Notes: generated by a model from the letters alone, not told the origin. A stretch of 35,022 nucleotides of DNA from Nemertoderma westbladi (GCA_032718475.1 JAUCBJ010000888.1:1-35022), one strand, 5' to 3'. Counted from the first letter of the stretch, positions 1-10,335 are shown. A program made the numbers and translations.

Positions 1-2556
1 ACTGGTTATTACAACGGACAGGGTACTACGGTATTTGAAATAATAAGTAGTAGTAAATACACTGCGTTGTCTAGATAGGAAAATACCACCGCCTGACGAC
101 CTATAGCCGTATCGCTATAGGTTCTACGTTATGTATCACGGAGTGTTCCTACCTAGAAGTTAATAGAGCTAATCGAATGTGCCTATCAACCACTTTACAA
201 CACAGATATAATGCCTACACTAATTACTTCGGAAAGTACTGTACACTAAACCCTAAATTAGGTACGAGTACTTGTACAACAGATAATCAGTAGTTAAATA
301 TACTTGAACAGCTAAAAGAACCACGGCATCTGCTGGAGTGACCGATGCACAAAATCACCAGTCTTTACCTACGCCGAGCAGCCCGTGTAGTACCGGGGTT
401 AATTTAACTATAGCGGTATGTATAACAAACACAATTACTGTAGGAACAAACTTGGGGAATGAATGTTGCGGATAATCGCATAAACTCTGAATAATAAATA
501 TTACGCTACGCGTACAAACTACTCAAACAAAATACAGACCGAACACTGACAGACTACTATCAAGCCTAAACAAACTACGGTATATGCAGACTCCGAAATG
601 ATTAGGGAGTATGCGCTCTAACCCAGTAGTGCGACTTATTCTTTAGTTGGGGGTTTACCTTACAGCGTTCGCTGCCCCGACTGCCTAACCGTACTTAATC
701 GGACAGATGATCTACACACGCGGCAATCCGTTCAGACCTAATAACAGCCAGACAACTATCCAGCCTACAAATTATCTCAAGTAAAATTATACGCTACCCG
801 TACAGACTTACACAAACAAAGTACAGACTAAACGATGGCAGACTACTCTCAAGCCTAAATAAACTACAGGACATGCAGACTCCGAAATGATTAGGGAGTA
901 TGCGCTCTAACCCAGTAGTGCGACTTATTCTTTAGTTGGGGGTTTACCTTACAGCGTTCGCTGCCCCTACTGCCTAATCGTACTTAATCGGACAGGTGAT
1001 CTACACACACTGCAATTCGTTCGGACTTAACAGCAATCAGACAACAGCTCAGCCTACAAATCGTCTGTACAATCTGATCAGGCTTACACGCCTTCTGTTC
1101 AATACTGGCCTACAAATAAATAAAACTTGACAGAAATAAGTAAACCATATAAAGGTATAAGGGGTGATCAATCCCTAATCCCTCTAAACAGCCTACCGGT
1201 ATACAACAATCAAATCGAATAATACTAGTGTACTTATACGGCAGTACCGGTTCTAGAACTGTTGGGCCTACTGACCTACAGGTGTACCGTTCAGGTTTAC
1301 CGGTTGACCGGTACTTTCAACTTTATTGCTTACTGCAACAAAGAAGTTCTATGTCCTTTAATGTTCGCGCTTTCAGACCTTTGGCAGTTTAACCCGCCAA
1401 ATTAAGATGTCTTCTAGATATTAAATCGCTTTTTAGCCTATGACAAGTATTTGATTCACTACACTAGTCGAAACCAATCCGTGCGCGACCATTCACCCGC
1501 TGGATATTCCCGGGAGATTGGGTTCGACGGTTTAATTTTGTTGCTATGTAAGCCTAATGTATTATTCGACTGACAGTATTATATAATCTCTGACAATATT
1601 ATTCACCTTCGGTAATATTAACAGTTCCTTTAGGACGTGGCGCTTTATCTACTTAAACAGAGTTATGACTTAAACTACTCACAACGATATGGCTTAATTA
1701 TAATTCACATATATGGCGCATTCTTTAGGAATGCTTCTTTAACAGACTCACTCATACACAATGCTGCACAATACTGCACACTAATCTGCCGATCTTCACT
1801 GATTTTAGTCACATATAAAAGGAACACAGACTGACTCATGTAGGGTCTATCAAATAACATTAGATTCACTTCAAACCACTTTAACATAAGTCACAATCGT
1901 TTATCTGTAACCTTTCTCTCTTACCTTCGGTATATCAAGAATATTGGGTGTCGGGGTTATTTCTCGTTATTCCAATATAATAATTCATCAACAAATATAA
2001 TGAATAACCGACAACAAATAGCAGTATGCAGTATTCACAAAGCCAGTTATGCAGTACTGCAGTATGCAGTGATTACGAAATTGCAGAGTGTTTGTTTCGT
2101 CAGTTAAAGGATATATGTCCTTGTAATTAAACCTACTAGTGTTGAGCTAAAAAGCAGAAAGCACAAAACACTAAAAAGCCGTTCTTTCGTGGCTTTGAAA
2201 AACTCGTGACTACTGCTCTATACGAGTATACCAACCACTCTTATTCCACGAAGCTCCCGTTCAACACAGAGAAAGAGCAGTGAGATAGGAAATTTTCAGT
2301 TCAGTACTCTGTGATTGGTCAAAATCAAGGCTAACTCAAATTCTATTGGGAGATACAAAAATAAGGCTATGACGCAACCTCCCTAGGCTTGTTGGCCGAT
2401 TAAACAGAGCCCAGATGCCTGCGTATAGCAAATCAGCCAATAAGCTGGTAACTTGCACTATTTTTAGTTATAGATCACTTTGAGAGTATTCTTAGCGACT
2501 GGGGGGGAACTGGCCAACAAGGCAAACTAATCAGTTATCCCACAAAAGCTTTTACA
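1..2556 (-). repeat. Left (3') long terminal repeat, truncated by window start
   Basis: This stretch matches 18613-20866 in the same order. Anchors include TGCGTTGTCTAGATAGGAAA near 62 (18677), the CAGTTCCTTTAGGACGTGGC block near 1621 (19959), and CACAAAAGCTTTTACA at 2541-2556 matching CGCAAAAGCCTTTACA at 20851-20866. Both copies become unalignable right after TTTACA. Read on the minus strand this would give an LTR beginning TGTAAA, consistent with the TG...CA rule. The true end is uncertain because the right copy is interrupted there by a LINE fragment and no clear polypurine tract lies next to 2556. There is no coding potential beyond chance ORFs. A 288-bp internal duplication distinguishes this copy from the right one. 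Confidence 0.7.
500..1075. repeat. 288-bp tandem duplication inside the left LTR
   Basis: Two adjacent copies start near 500 and 788. The shared TACGCTAC motif recurs 288 bp apart (about 502 and 790), and a long block beginning GCAGACTCCGAAATGATTAG is nearly identical in both. The right LTR has this block only once, near 19130-19420, so the duplication arose in this copy after insertion or in its 3' LTR lineage. Confidence 0.8.
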
Positions 2557-2603
2557 AGCTGTTTAGTACGCTATAATATAAATGCTCTCATAAAATACAG
2601 TTA

Positions 2604-2860
2604 GGGGGGGGGGGGGGGGGGGACTGGACGCAATAAAAATTCATCACTCTCCAGGGGAAATTTGACGCAAATAACAGATGATTACTCTCAAAAATAAAAC
2701 TGTAGTGTTCATTTATGTTTAATTTATTGTTTTGGTTAAAATAACGTGCCACTATAACCTGCCCCTTTCCCTAAATTGAGAATTTAACATTGAGGCGGGA
2801 TATTAATTCGCCAAGGCGAGTTTTGCGTCCAGTCCCCCCCCCCCCCTCCCCCCCCCCCCT
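2604..2860. mobile_element. Short non-autonomous DNA transposon-like element with G-tract terminal inverted repeats
   Basis: A run of 19 G at 2604-2622 is followed by ACTGGACGCAA. At the other end TTGCGTCCAGT (2823-2833) is followed by 13 C, T and 12 C. The two ends are therefore inverted repeats of a 15-bp core GGGGACTGGACGCAA plus long homopolymer tips. The 257-bp interior has no coding potential. No target-site duplication is evident, perhaps because homopolymer length is unreliable. The superfamily was not identified. Confidence 0.55.
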
Positions 2861-3564
2861 GTCTCGATAAATAATAATTACATCACCATAAATTCACCCA
2901 AATATGCCGACTCTGTTGACTGTTAGCACAGAGCCAGAGCCATGATATTATAATGTTTTCAGTTACTACCGCCCTCGAATTCAGACCCAGCTACTAGAAA
3001 TAGGCCGCGCCGTCTAATCTGAATTTCATCAGTATACCGAACTCGTTCGAGACTGAGTGTCGCTATTTAATAGCTACCTCTCGCCCTGTTACAGACCCAG
3101 CTTCTAACTATAAAACTATAATTAGGACACCTTCATACAGAACACGTTGCCATTTCATAATGACTCTAAACTGAAGCTACACAAAGGAAAAGGTGAGAAG
3201 TGATTATCTAATAATAACACACAAAATCCGATTATTATACATACTCCTCCTTTTAACAAAGCCGCATTCAACTAACTCCCTTATTACGTATTAGCCTGTG
3301 CTGTATCAATGCCTCAGTGGGTGGTCTTTACTACAACTGAAATGCCTGACTCAGCTCCAGGTAAGTTAACAATCTGTCAATAATAAAAATGAAAGCGAGC
3401 CGACATTTAGTCAGAGCAACCAAATGGATGTCCAAGGAGACGGGCTGTCTGGACTTGACAGAGTCGAGTTAAATCGCTTCGCCAAAACGACCAAGTAGCC
3501 CATAGGAATACACTACATTTTTTTTGGCGATTTTGGTCATTTTGGCTGCCAAAACGACCAAGTT
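2861..3564. other. Unassigned sequence between the G-tract-ended element and LINE RT
   Basis: I see no gene in this stretch. It should be either retroelement interior or the unrecognisable 5' part of the LINE. A minus-strand pyrimidine/purine-rich patch at 3241-3255 (ACTCCTCCTTTTAAC on plus, purine-rich on minus) could be a polypurine tract if the LTR extends further than 2556, but the right LTR gives no support. Confidence 0.3.
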
Positions 3565-4828
3565 AATGTTTATTGGGATTGGGACTGTAGCAGTAATCAT
3601 GGAACAATTGGAGATGCAACGGGAAAATGGGAGGAATTCAATCCTGTGCAAGCTGGACATCAAGTCAGCATTCGACAGTGTCGAATTTCATGTTCTCCAT
3701 GACAAGCTACTGGAAGTATTAAATCCCCATATCTGTGCAGTCCTGCTTGACTACTATAGGAAAACAATGATTCATCTGAAATTTGGGGAGTTGGTTGAGT
3801 CCATTGGAATCAAGTTGACTCGTGGCCTCAAGCAAGGTTCATTAATCTCACCTGTACTATTCACCTTCTATATCGGATTCTTACCAGATAAACTGAAGGA
3901 ATCGGGATTCGGTCCAGGAAAACTGGCATCATACTCTCATCTCTTTTGTTACGCGGATGATCTATTTTTAACCGGGGAGTCAGTTAAGGATCTAGAAGAT
4001 ATGATAGTGATAATCTCTCGTGAACTCGCACGTGTGGGTCTATCTGTGGAAGGCTCAAAGACAGAATGGACTTATATCCTAGGATCTGGACGTAATGGTC
4101 AGGGGATTCCATGTTTTCTTAAAATAAATGGTGTACTTATACAGCCAACAAAGTCATTATCATTCCTTGGCGTCTCACTAAATATACAAAGGACCGCAGT
4201 ATTGAAGGAACTCAAACGATATCTAACAATAATCTCAGAGACCTTCCACCAGAAGGGTTGGACCGCAAGGAGAATAAACCCGAGCACACTCTTCGCTCTA
4301 TGGAACACAGCGGCGGTCCCATCGCTACTGTACAAGATGAGATTCCTGGTGGGACGGCTAACTGACAAGGAACTGCGCGAACTTGACATTTCCTATAGGA
4401 AGGTGCTGCGTGGACTGATGCACGTAAGCTGTTACGTGCCAAATGCTGTTTTGCACAAGATTACTAACACAACTCCAATCTCCGCTGTGATCGCTTATGA
4501 CAACATGTGCTGCTTGCAACGTGCCTGCAATGGTCCGAATGCCACAGAATGTAACTTTCTTGTCTGTCGATACCTTTCTCACTCAACAATTAAATCCCAT
4601 GGTGGTCTGAGCTCTTGTCAGCAAACTTGCAGCTCCCTGTATCCACTTCCAAGCGTAAGGTCTCTCTGCACGGCCAGGTATGACAGGAGACAACTTAGGA
4701 CACGGGTCGAGTCGGGATCACTTACAATCCCAGAATTGGGTGGGGTGAATTTCATCCAAAACTGCTTTAGGTGCAATGTTCCCTTTAGTACCAAAAGAAG
4801 GCGGATCCAGCAATACTTTGACCGATAA
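3565..4828 (+). pseudogene. LINE reverse transcriptase, N-terminally truncated
   Basis: The open frame runs to TAA at 4826-4828; its nominal start (TTG 3524) is not real. Visible RT motifs are LDIKSAFDSV (first catalytic Asp, about 3656), GLKQGSLISPVLF, and CYADD, with the catalytic YADD at 3950-3961. These are followed by a thumb-like region, LSFLGVSLN and a long C-terminal segment with Cys residues. The endonuclease and the first RT motifs are missing, so this is a dead-on-arrival copy. The remaining frame is intact, suggesting a younger insertion than the surrounding BEL/Pao pol. Clade is uncertain: no RNase H domain is seen, and a jockey/CR1-like group is possible. It is clearly different from the LINE at 28.9-32.3 kb. 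Confidence 0.75.
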
Positions 4829-5522
4829 TTCGCTTTGTCTGACTATGATTTTATTTGGATTCTATCAATCTTAATCCATATCATATATATAATAATATCA
4901 ATCCCTATATCATCAATACATATACATAATATCAATCCATATTCTAATCACATACTTTATATTTTTAGCCAGCTGTTTTTATTGTGCATTTGCGTGCATT
5001 TTTATTTACATTTACCCGGTATTGTCGCCTCGTGCGAATTAAATCAAATGATGATATTAGTTGATCTGGTATAGTTACAATTATACTACAGTATGCTTAT
5101 TGTATATGTTTATTATATACTTTGGTATCTTAGTCACTCTTGCAGTAGGCGTACTCCACATAAGCAGCTGATGGGAAATTCAATAAAATCAATAAGGACC
5201 AGCTACTGTATCTTTCTTTTTAATATAGTATATTCAAACATTAATTTTATTTAAAGCACTTATTTTCAAAACCACTATAAGGTCTTTCGTTTAATCGATT
5301 TTACTTATTGCTATTTTACTGCAGAATTTGTCTTGAACACTCTATCATATACCTTACCCCGGCTGGGGGTGTATCTTTAAATATATATATATCTCTCTAC
5401 AATTGTGCAATATTTAACTGGATTATTTCACACATGTGTAATTAATGCGTGCACATTTTTTATCATGTTTATTATTTTGTCGCTACATGCGAATTAAACA
5501 AAGAAATGAAATGAATGAATGA
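3565..5522 (+). mobile_element. 5'-truncated LINE inserted in the retroelement
   Basis: This is a non-LTR retrotransposon fragment on the plus strand. It holds the RT second half and C-terminal part (to 4828) plus an AT-rich 3' region. The 3' end is marked by TGCGAATTAAACAAAGAAAT followed by an (AATG)n-like tail at about 5498-5522. A similar motif (GTGCGAATTAAATCAAATGA) occurs at 5034-5053, so the 3' region carries a partial internal duplication or two nested ends. The 5' junction is approximate: recognisable RT begins near 3565, after a stretch with short repeats of GCCAAAACGACCAAG at 3481-3495 and 3547-3561. The insertion cuts into accessory ORF B from its 3' side. No target-site duplication was found. 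Confidence 0.65.
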
Positions 5523-6907
5523 TGCGAGTTGATGAACAAATCGCCATACTCCGGGTCTTGACGGATGAAATTGATTAAATGGTATGAATTAATATCGTTA
5601 GGATTGATATTCCTGAGATATTTTCGAACAAATTTGGTGGAAATACACTCACCAACACGCTTCATTAGTTCGTAACTCGGTGTGTGTGTTTTTTGTTCAA
5701 CAGACGCGAATAGATAAGGATGGAACGCGTAAACTCCTTCGTAGGCGCGTCCAGGGTAATAGCGATGGCGTGACTCACAATGTAAATCCGCATTCGCTTC
5801 CCAAGCTCGGATGTAGCGCAGGGTAATCATCTCATCTACGCTTTCCAGATCGCGGTTAAAAGGGCAATTAAAACTGGCATGTCCTTTAAGTTGACAGTGG
5901 TGGCATTGAGTCATAAATTGGGGGCAGACTGCAAAAATGTGCGAGTTATTGAGTCTGCAATACGCACAATAGATCTCCATCATCGGTTGTTCATGGAAAT
6001 AGGAGCAGGGCACGTCTGAGTCCGTAGGGGTGAAATGATCTCTCGATGCACATAATCGGCAACGTTTTCGAGAAACATAGTTGGCGTGCCGATAATCGTA
6101 TGCGGTGAGACATTGTGGACCTTGATACCATTCCAAGACGTAGTCGTTATCGCTGCTCCGGGGCACTGTAGGCTGAATCTCCTCAGATTCTAAGCATATT
6201 GGTTCGTCTTCCAATTGCATAGCTGAGGTAGGTGCGGCTGTCTCTGCAATCGAACCCACTGTCTGAACTTCCACGACAGAATAACCCGTGGGTATTCGAG
6301 GTCTTTGTATAACAGATGAATGTAAGTTCTGTATACAAACGTCCTTGAAAAGGGCGAATCCCGCGCTGTCTAACTTCTCCGCAGCTGAGTCTCTTAGGCT
6401 GAGCTTGGTCAGAGCGCGGTCCTTGAACTGACTATCAACGTTACGGAATGGAGTCAGAAAGCGCCTGAAACATTCGAAGCGGATGAATTTATTGTGTTCA
6501 TCTAGCTTGGCGAGTTTGGTTCCAAGTATTAAGGGATGGGTGCGTATGGTACGACTGCACACATCGGCTAGCCAACCGGCAAGTGCGGCGTTTTCAAAGA
6601 TCGTGTATATAGCTAAGGAGGGACGAAGTGGAACACTCATAAAGCTATACACGGCGCCAGGTGCGGTCAATGGTCCGTCAAAGTATAATCGAGAATAATG
6701 ATCTCCATATACTTGTTGGTAGTTGATAGGATTTCCAACCTTGAAATTCCATCCGTATTCTTGAAAGGCAAGATGTCCGATGGAGGTTCGTTGTACTTTA
6801 GTAATGCCGCTGGGTGTATTTGCATACATAGTGCGGAAGAAACCTCGGTCTTCTGCCCAGGGAGCAATCAGCTGAGTATCGACGAAGGGGTATGGAATGT
6901 TCTCCAT
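5483..6907 (-). CDS. Accessory ORF B: triple zinc-knuckle protein, 3' truncated by a LINE
   Basis: The ATG is at 6907, preceded by an in-frame TAG, so this is the first Met. The frame has 474 codons. Residues 1-200 form an uncharacterised, aromatic-rich region with no signal peptide or membrane span. After an acidic linker (about 228-255) comes a Cys/His cluster: C283/C286/H291/C301 (irregular), C314/C317/H323/C328 (CX2CX5HX4C) and C335/C338/H343/C348 (canonical CX2CX4HX4C). A basic, Tyr-rich tail follows. Such knuckles bind single-stranded nucleic acid in Gag proteins and cellular CNBP-type proteins, so an RNA- or DNA-binding role is inferred. About the last 13 codons are antisense LINE 3' tail, so the native C-terminus is lost. 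It lies downstream of pol, where some retroelements carry env, but it is not env-like. I do not recognise the family. Confidence 0.6.
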   Translation of the reverse strand: MENIPYPFVDTQLIAPWAEDRGFFRTMYANTPSGITKVQRTSIGHLAFQEYGWNFKVGNPINYQQVYGDHYSRLYFDGPLTAPGAVYSFMSVPLRPSLAIYTIFENAALAGWLADVCSRTIRTHPLILGTKLAKLDEHNKFIRFECFRRFLTPFRNVDSQFKDRALTKLSLRDSAAEKLDSAGFALFKDVCIQNLHSSVIQRPRIPTGYSVVEVQTVGSIAETAAPTSAMQLEDEPICLESEEIQPTVPRSSDNDYVLEWYQGPQCLTAYDYRHANYVSRKRCRLCASRDHFTPTDSDVPCSYFHEQPMMEIYCAYCRLNNSHIFAVCPQFMTQCHHCQLKGHASFNCPFNRDLESVDEMITLRYIRAWEANADLHCESRHRYYPGRAYEGVYAFHPYLFASVEQKTHTPSYELMKRVGECISTKFVRKYLRNINPNDINSYHLINFIRQDPEYGDLFINSHHSFISFLCLIRM

Positions 6908-7696
6908 GTTCCCGTTGTATGCCTAACATGTTTTCCGCCAGTGATGGTAGAGAGCAGAGGAAAACCTATGTCGCATTCTGAAATATTCAGAAATACGATC
7001 TCAGTAGGAGGATTGTATCATTCGATGACTATCTCCAAATGAATTTATCCCCAATTATTAAGGGAGGTGAACAACCAGATTTATGACACATAATGGTACC
7101 AGTTGTTCACAAACTATCCGCGTGTCCTTTCAGTCCTTGTATCACGGTTGTGGACTTAAGGAAATTATTGGTGGTTGATTTTCTAATCAACAACGAGAGG
7201 GTGGAAGTTGATATTATAAATATCAACAGAATGGGACATGGACTGGAGGTGCGGACACCAATATAAGCATCCAGATCAATAGTAAGGGATGGGGATGTTT
7301 AGTAATAGGTGGTACGATCCATACCACGATACCACTAGGATTGGTCGATCGTTTACCAAAGCTCCGAGCGCGTTGGGAAGAGAAGGTGGGACGAAATATG
7401 TTGTATTTTCAATAGCGATGTATAGAGGGATAATGGTAGTAAGGAGGAGGAAGGATATATGGTAGTATCTGTAAGATACCACGATGGACTTGTTTTCCGT
7501 TATGTCACCATTCATTCTTGCTCTTTAATTGCGACACTGATCACAATAATTACAGGAAGACGATGAAATAAGAGAAAATTATAGCCTCCCGAAGGAGACC
7601 GCCCGCGAGCACCCGTGCCCCGGGGAAAATTATTCACATTATGGACACTGGACATCAATGCATGTCTTTTCTCCAATGGTTCTCCTCTACTTGTCT
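6908..7696 (-). other. Spacer between accessory ORFs, with two hairpins
   Basis: No convincing gene is present. Short minus-strand frames (7276-7515, with one hydrophobic stretch, and 7512-7721) lack recognisable features. Two adjacent palindromes occur at 7167-7184 (GTTGATTTTCTAATCAAC) and 7207-7227 (GTTGATATT / AATATCAAC around ATA). A TAG lies in frame upstream of the ORF B ATG. Confidence 0.4.
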
Positions 7697-8095
7697 TTAC
7701 AATCCTTCTTCCACATTCCATCTTTCGAGTTGGTTTCGAATAGAATTCTCGTGTTCTATTCTCGGTTTATCGTTCCGACTCCGCTGGGTATGATATTTAA
7801 ATAAAACCATTTCCCTTTCGGTGTCTACATCGTCCGTATTGTGTAAATCGATAGGATGGCCAGTAGTTAAGAAGTCCATATACATACCATTACGATGCGT
7901 ATAGCGAGCGGTGAATTTTCTATAGTCCAATTCACGCGTAAGTTGCTCCTGGGACATTGGCGGTTCGATATAACGACCATCGTCCTCCGTAGTAGTTGGA
8001 CCAGCGTCGCCGCGTATCAAGCTATCAACAAACGCTTGTAAAGGTAGAGTATATCGCTCACTGATACCAAGATCATCTTCTATCAACTCAGTCAT
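7697..8095 (-). CDS. Accessory ORF A of the retroelement, unknown (132 codons)
   Basis: The ATG is at 8095 and the TAA at 7699-7697. The protein is soluble and strongly charged, with an acidic N-terminal half (TELIEDDLG, TTTEDDGRY) and a more basic C-terminal half (YHTQRSRNDKPR). I see no signal peptide, membrane span, Cys/His cluster or known motif. It lies between pol and ORF B on the same strand and inside the LTR pair. Its base composition is richer in GC than the AT-rich flanks, which favours real coding sequence. It could be an exon or fragment of a longer protein with ORF B. A 69-codon overlapping frame just downstream (7512-7721) is not supported. Confidence 0.4.
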   Translation of the reverse strand: MTELIEDDLGISERYTLPLQAFVDSLIRGDAGPTTTEDDGRYIEPPMSQEQLTRELDYRKFTARYTHRNGMYMDFLTTGHPIDLHNTDDVDTEREMVLFKYHTQRSRNDKPRIEHENSIRNQLERWNVEEGL

Positions 8096-9693
8096 ATCTG
8101 CTATATGAGTTTATTAATATTATAATAAGTTTATATTTAGGCTAGCGGGCGTCGCTGCCTACCCCTCTCTGCCCCCGGACAGTGCAAGATCCTCAGCGCC
8201 GATGTACCGTCATTGCTGTGTTTTTCGCCAACGTAGTAGCTACACAACGACAATGATAACCGGCACAAGTCACTCCACTGTCCGTCCCAAAGGCTTAGAT
8301 TTACTTCAGGTTCTTGCTGCAGAGTTAGGGCTACTTTCACAATTGCGACTCGCTACTGTAAACACACTTTAGTAGTAACATTCACCTATAAACGCACAAA
8401 TTCCACACAACTGTCACAAATTGTACACATTCGGGCCATTTGTCCGTTAGTCAGCTAGCAGTGTGCTATTTATTCCCTATGCTATTCAATGGGGCAAGCT
8501 TTCTATTGTTCTTTTAACTCGCTTCTAATTCTAGCGTGGTTGTTGCTATGGTGACATTATGGAAAGCTAGCAGTAGAATTAGGGTAATTCTCATGCATAC
8601 AGATCTGGGATGCTATTTAATAGTAATTCTTTAATTGTCAATATCCTCTTTATACATGATTTTATGAATTTTATTGGCTATTGACTATATATTGGAGATT
8701 CTCGCACACTAATACACTTAATAGGGCGAATCTCCGCTCCCATGATCTATTAATTAATGGAATTTTGGGAATGTTATAAATTGTATAAAATGACAATTTA
8801 TCAAATTCATTAAAAGAGATGAATTAGAATTTATTCCCGTAAATTTTATTATTTAATATTAAAATAGACACAATTTTATTCCAGAACATGTCTGGGGACT
8901 GGGATCCTTGATTCTAGGAAATTTGTCTTTTTAAGAGTATCGGTAAGTGCTACGATATCTTAATCGACTAGAATTTTAAAGGATCTGAAATTTGACAGAT
9001 TTTATAAATATTAATAGTTAATATTTAGGATGGGCACCGGTTTATTCCAGAACTTGTCTGGGGACGTTAACCACTGCTTCTAGAATTTTGTCTTTCAAGT
9101 ATATCGGTGGGTGCTGCGATATCTTAATCGACTAGAATTACAGATGGTCAAAGGGTTTAACAGATTTATTTTGCATTTTACGCTACTGTTAAAGGGACAT
9201 CACGCTACTATATGTATTATTTAATATACGGTATGAGAGCAATATCGCAAGAAGCAATGTCAGTGAGAAGAGGCAAGTCGTTTCCAAGGTCTACCCAGAG
9301 CTTGGTTTAGCCGAGACACGAGGATCTGAATTTTGCATTCCTAATACTCTACTTACCAATAATACTTGAATATAGTAGGAGCTTTATTGTACTTTAATAA
9401 GTACGGACATTTCATCTTACTGTAGTCACGCATTTATAATGTAATACGGACAGTAAGGAAAGAGAAAAATAATTATTTCTCGCCGTCGCACTAAATATAT
9501 ATAATATATAAGTAATTAAGTAATAAGACTAATATATATTGCACTAATCTACTAGATAATCGCTAAAATAACATTCTACTAAATAAAATTAAAGAAAACG
9601 ATTATAATAAAATTACATAATAATACATACTTAAATATAAAATAATAAGAACAAATATAAAATAATAGAGTCACACACCCACTCCAGACGCAG
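8096..9693 (-). other. Non-coding AT-rich spacer between pol and accessory ORFs
   Basis: No supported gene is seen. A 67-codon minus-strand frame at 8137-8340 starts with GTG and resembles nothing I know. The stretch contains a direct pair of about 130-bp repeats (8875-9169) and very AT-rich DNA at 9480-9660. In the element's own orientation this is the first 1.6 kb after pol. Confidence 0.5.
8875..9169. repeat. Direct pair of about 130-bp repeats 3' of pol
   Basis: Copy 1 runs about 8875-9004 and copy 2 about 9041-9169, separated by about 36 bp. Shared blocks are TTTATTCCAGAAC, TGTCTGGGGAC, ATATCTTAATCGACTAGAAT and AACAGATTT/GACAGATTT. Spacing between blocks is preserved, while short indels occur in between. 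Confidence 0.8.
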
Positions 9694-10335
9694 TTACGTT
9701 GGGGAGTCCCTAGATGTTTGTTGGATTAGGGAGGTGGTCGTGGGAAGAGTGTCTTGCCTTCCATAGTTTCCGGAGAGTTCTCTGTCTCTTTCCAGTAAAC
9801 ATAAACGACCAACTGGGCGATTGAGTTGCTGCGTCTCGAAGACAATTCCCGGTTCCTCGGTTTCTACCGATCGCACCAAACCATCATCTGAGATATGAGT
9901 CTCGATGATACGACCTGTCTGCCACCGCTTACGTGGAAGATCTGAATCCACAATAAGGACCATGTCTCCAGCGCTGACGTTTTCTTGCTGCGCAAACCAC
10001 TTAGTTCGAAGTTGTAGCGTGGGCAGATAATGTTTTTCGAAATGGTCAGCGAAACGACGGGATAACAACTGCATAAGTTGCCAAGTTTGCCGGCAGTATT
10101 CGTCTCCGTCTGTGATCTCCGATCGTGGGAGCATGGCTACAGGTTTCTTCATTAGGAAGTGCGCGGGTGTTAGCGCTTCCAGGGAATCGGGACTCGATGA
10201 GACTGGCATAAGCGGTCTCTCGTTGAGATAGGCGGCGATTTCCTCCATTAACGTCCGCAAAAGTTCGTCGGTGAGATACGCGCGGCACGGCACTATAAAG
10301 TGAAATGCGGTCTTCACGCTCCTGATTAATCTCTC
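9694..10335 (-). pseudogene. pol: Integrase C-terminal region (DUF5641-like), end of pol
   Basis: This lies in frame with the preceding integrase segment, right after its TAG. It opens with the integrase catalytic Glu and helix (ERLIRSVKTAFHF), then AAYLNERPL, LTPAHFLM, a long helix with QLLSRRFADHF, KHYLPTLQLRTKW, GDMVLIVDSDLPRKRWQTGRI and a VRSVET strand. That order is typical of the domain closing BEL/Pao pol. The terminal TAA at 9696-9694 is probably the natural end. An ATG at 10317 opens the track here, but it lies inside the helix and is not a genuine start. Confidence 0.85.

Noticed and set aside
2834-2860. Polypurine tract of the BEL/Pao-type element (C13-T-C12 on plus)
   Set aside because: The tract is better explained as the inverted end of the 257-bp element, because the adjoining TTGCGTCCAGT matches the other end in reverse.
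4835-5074. 79-codon plus-strand hydrophobic frame after the LINE RT
   Set aside because: It lies in the AT-rich LINE 3' region with Ile/His/Tyr codons expected by chance.
7276-7515. Possible small membrane (env-like) protein
   Set aside because: It has one hydrophobic stretch only, no signal peptide or Cys pattern, and low-complexity AT-rich codons.
8137-8340. 67-codon minus-strand frame as a third accessory gene
   Set aside because: It starts only with GTG and has no recognisable features or support from neighbours.
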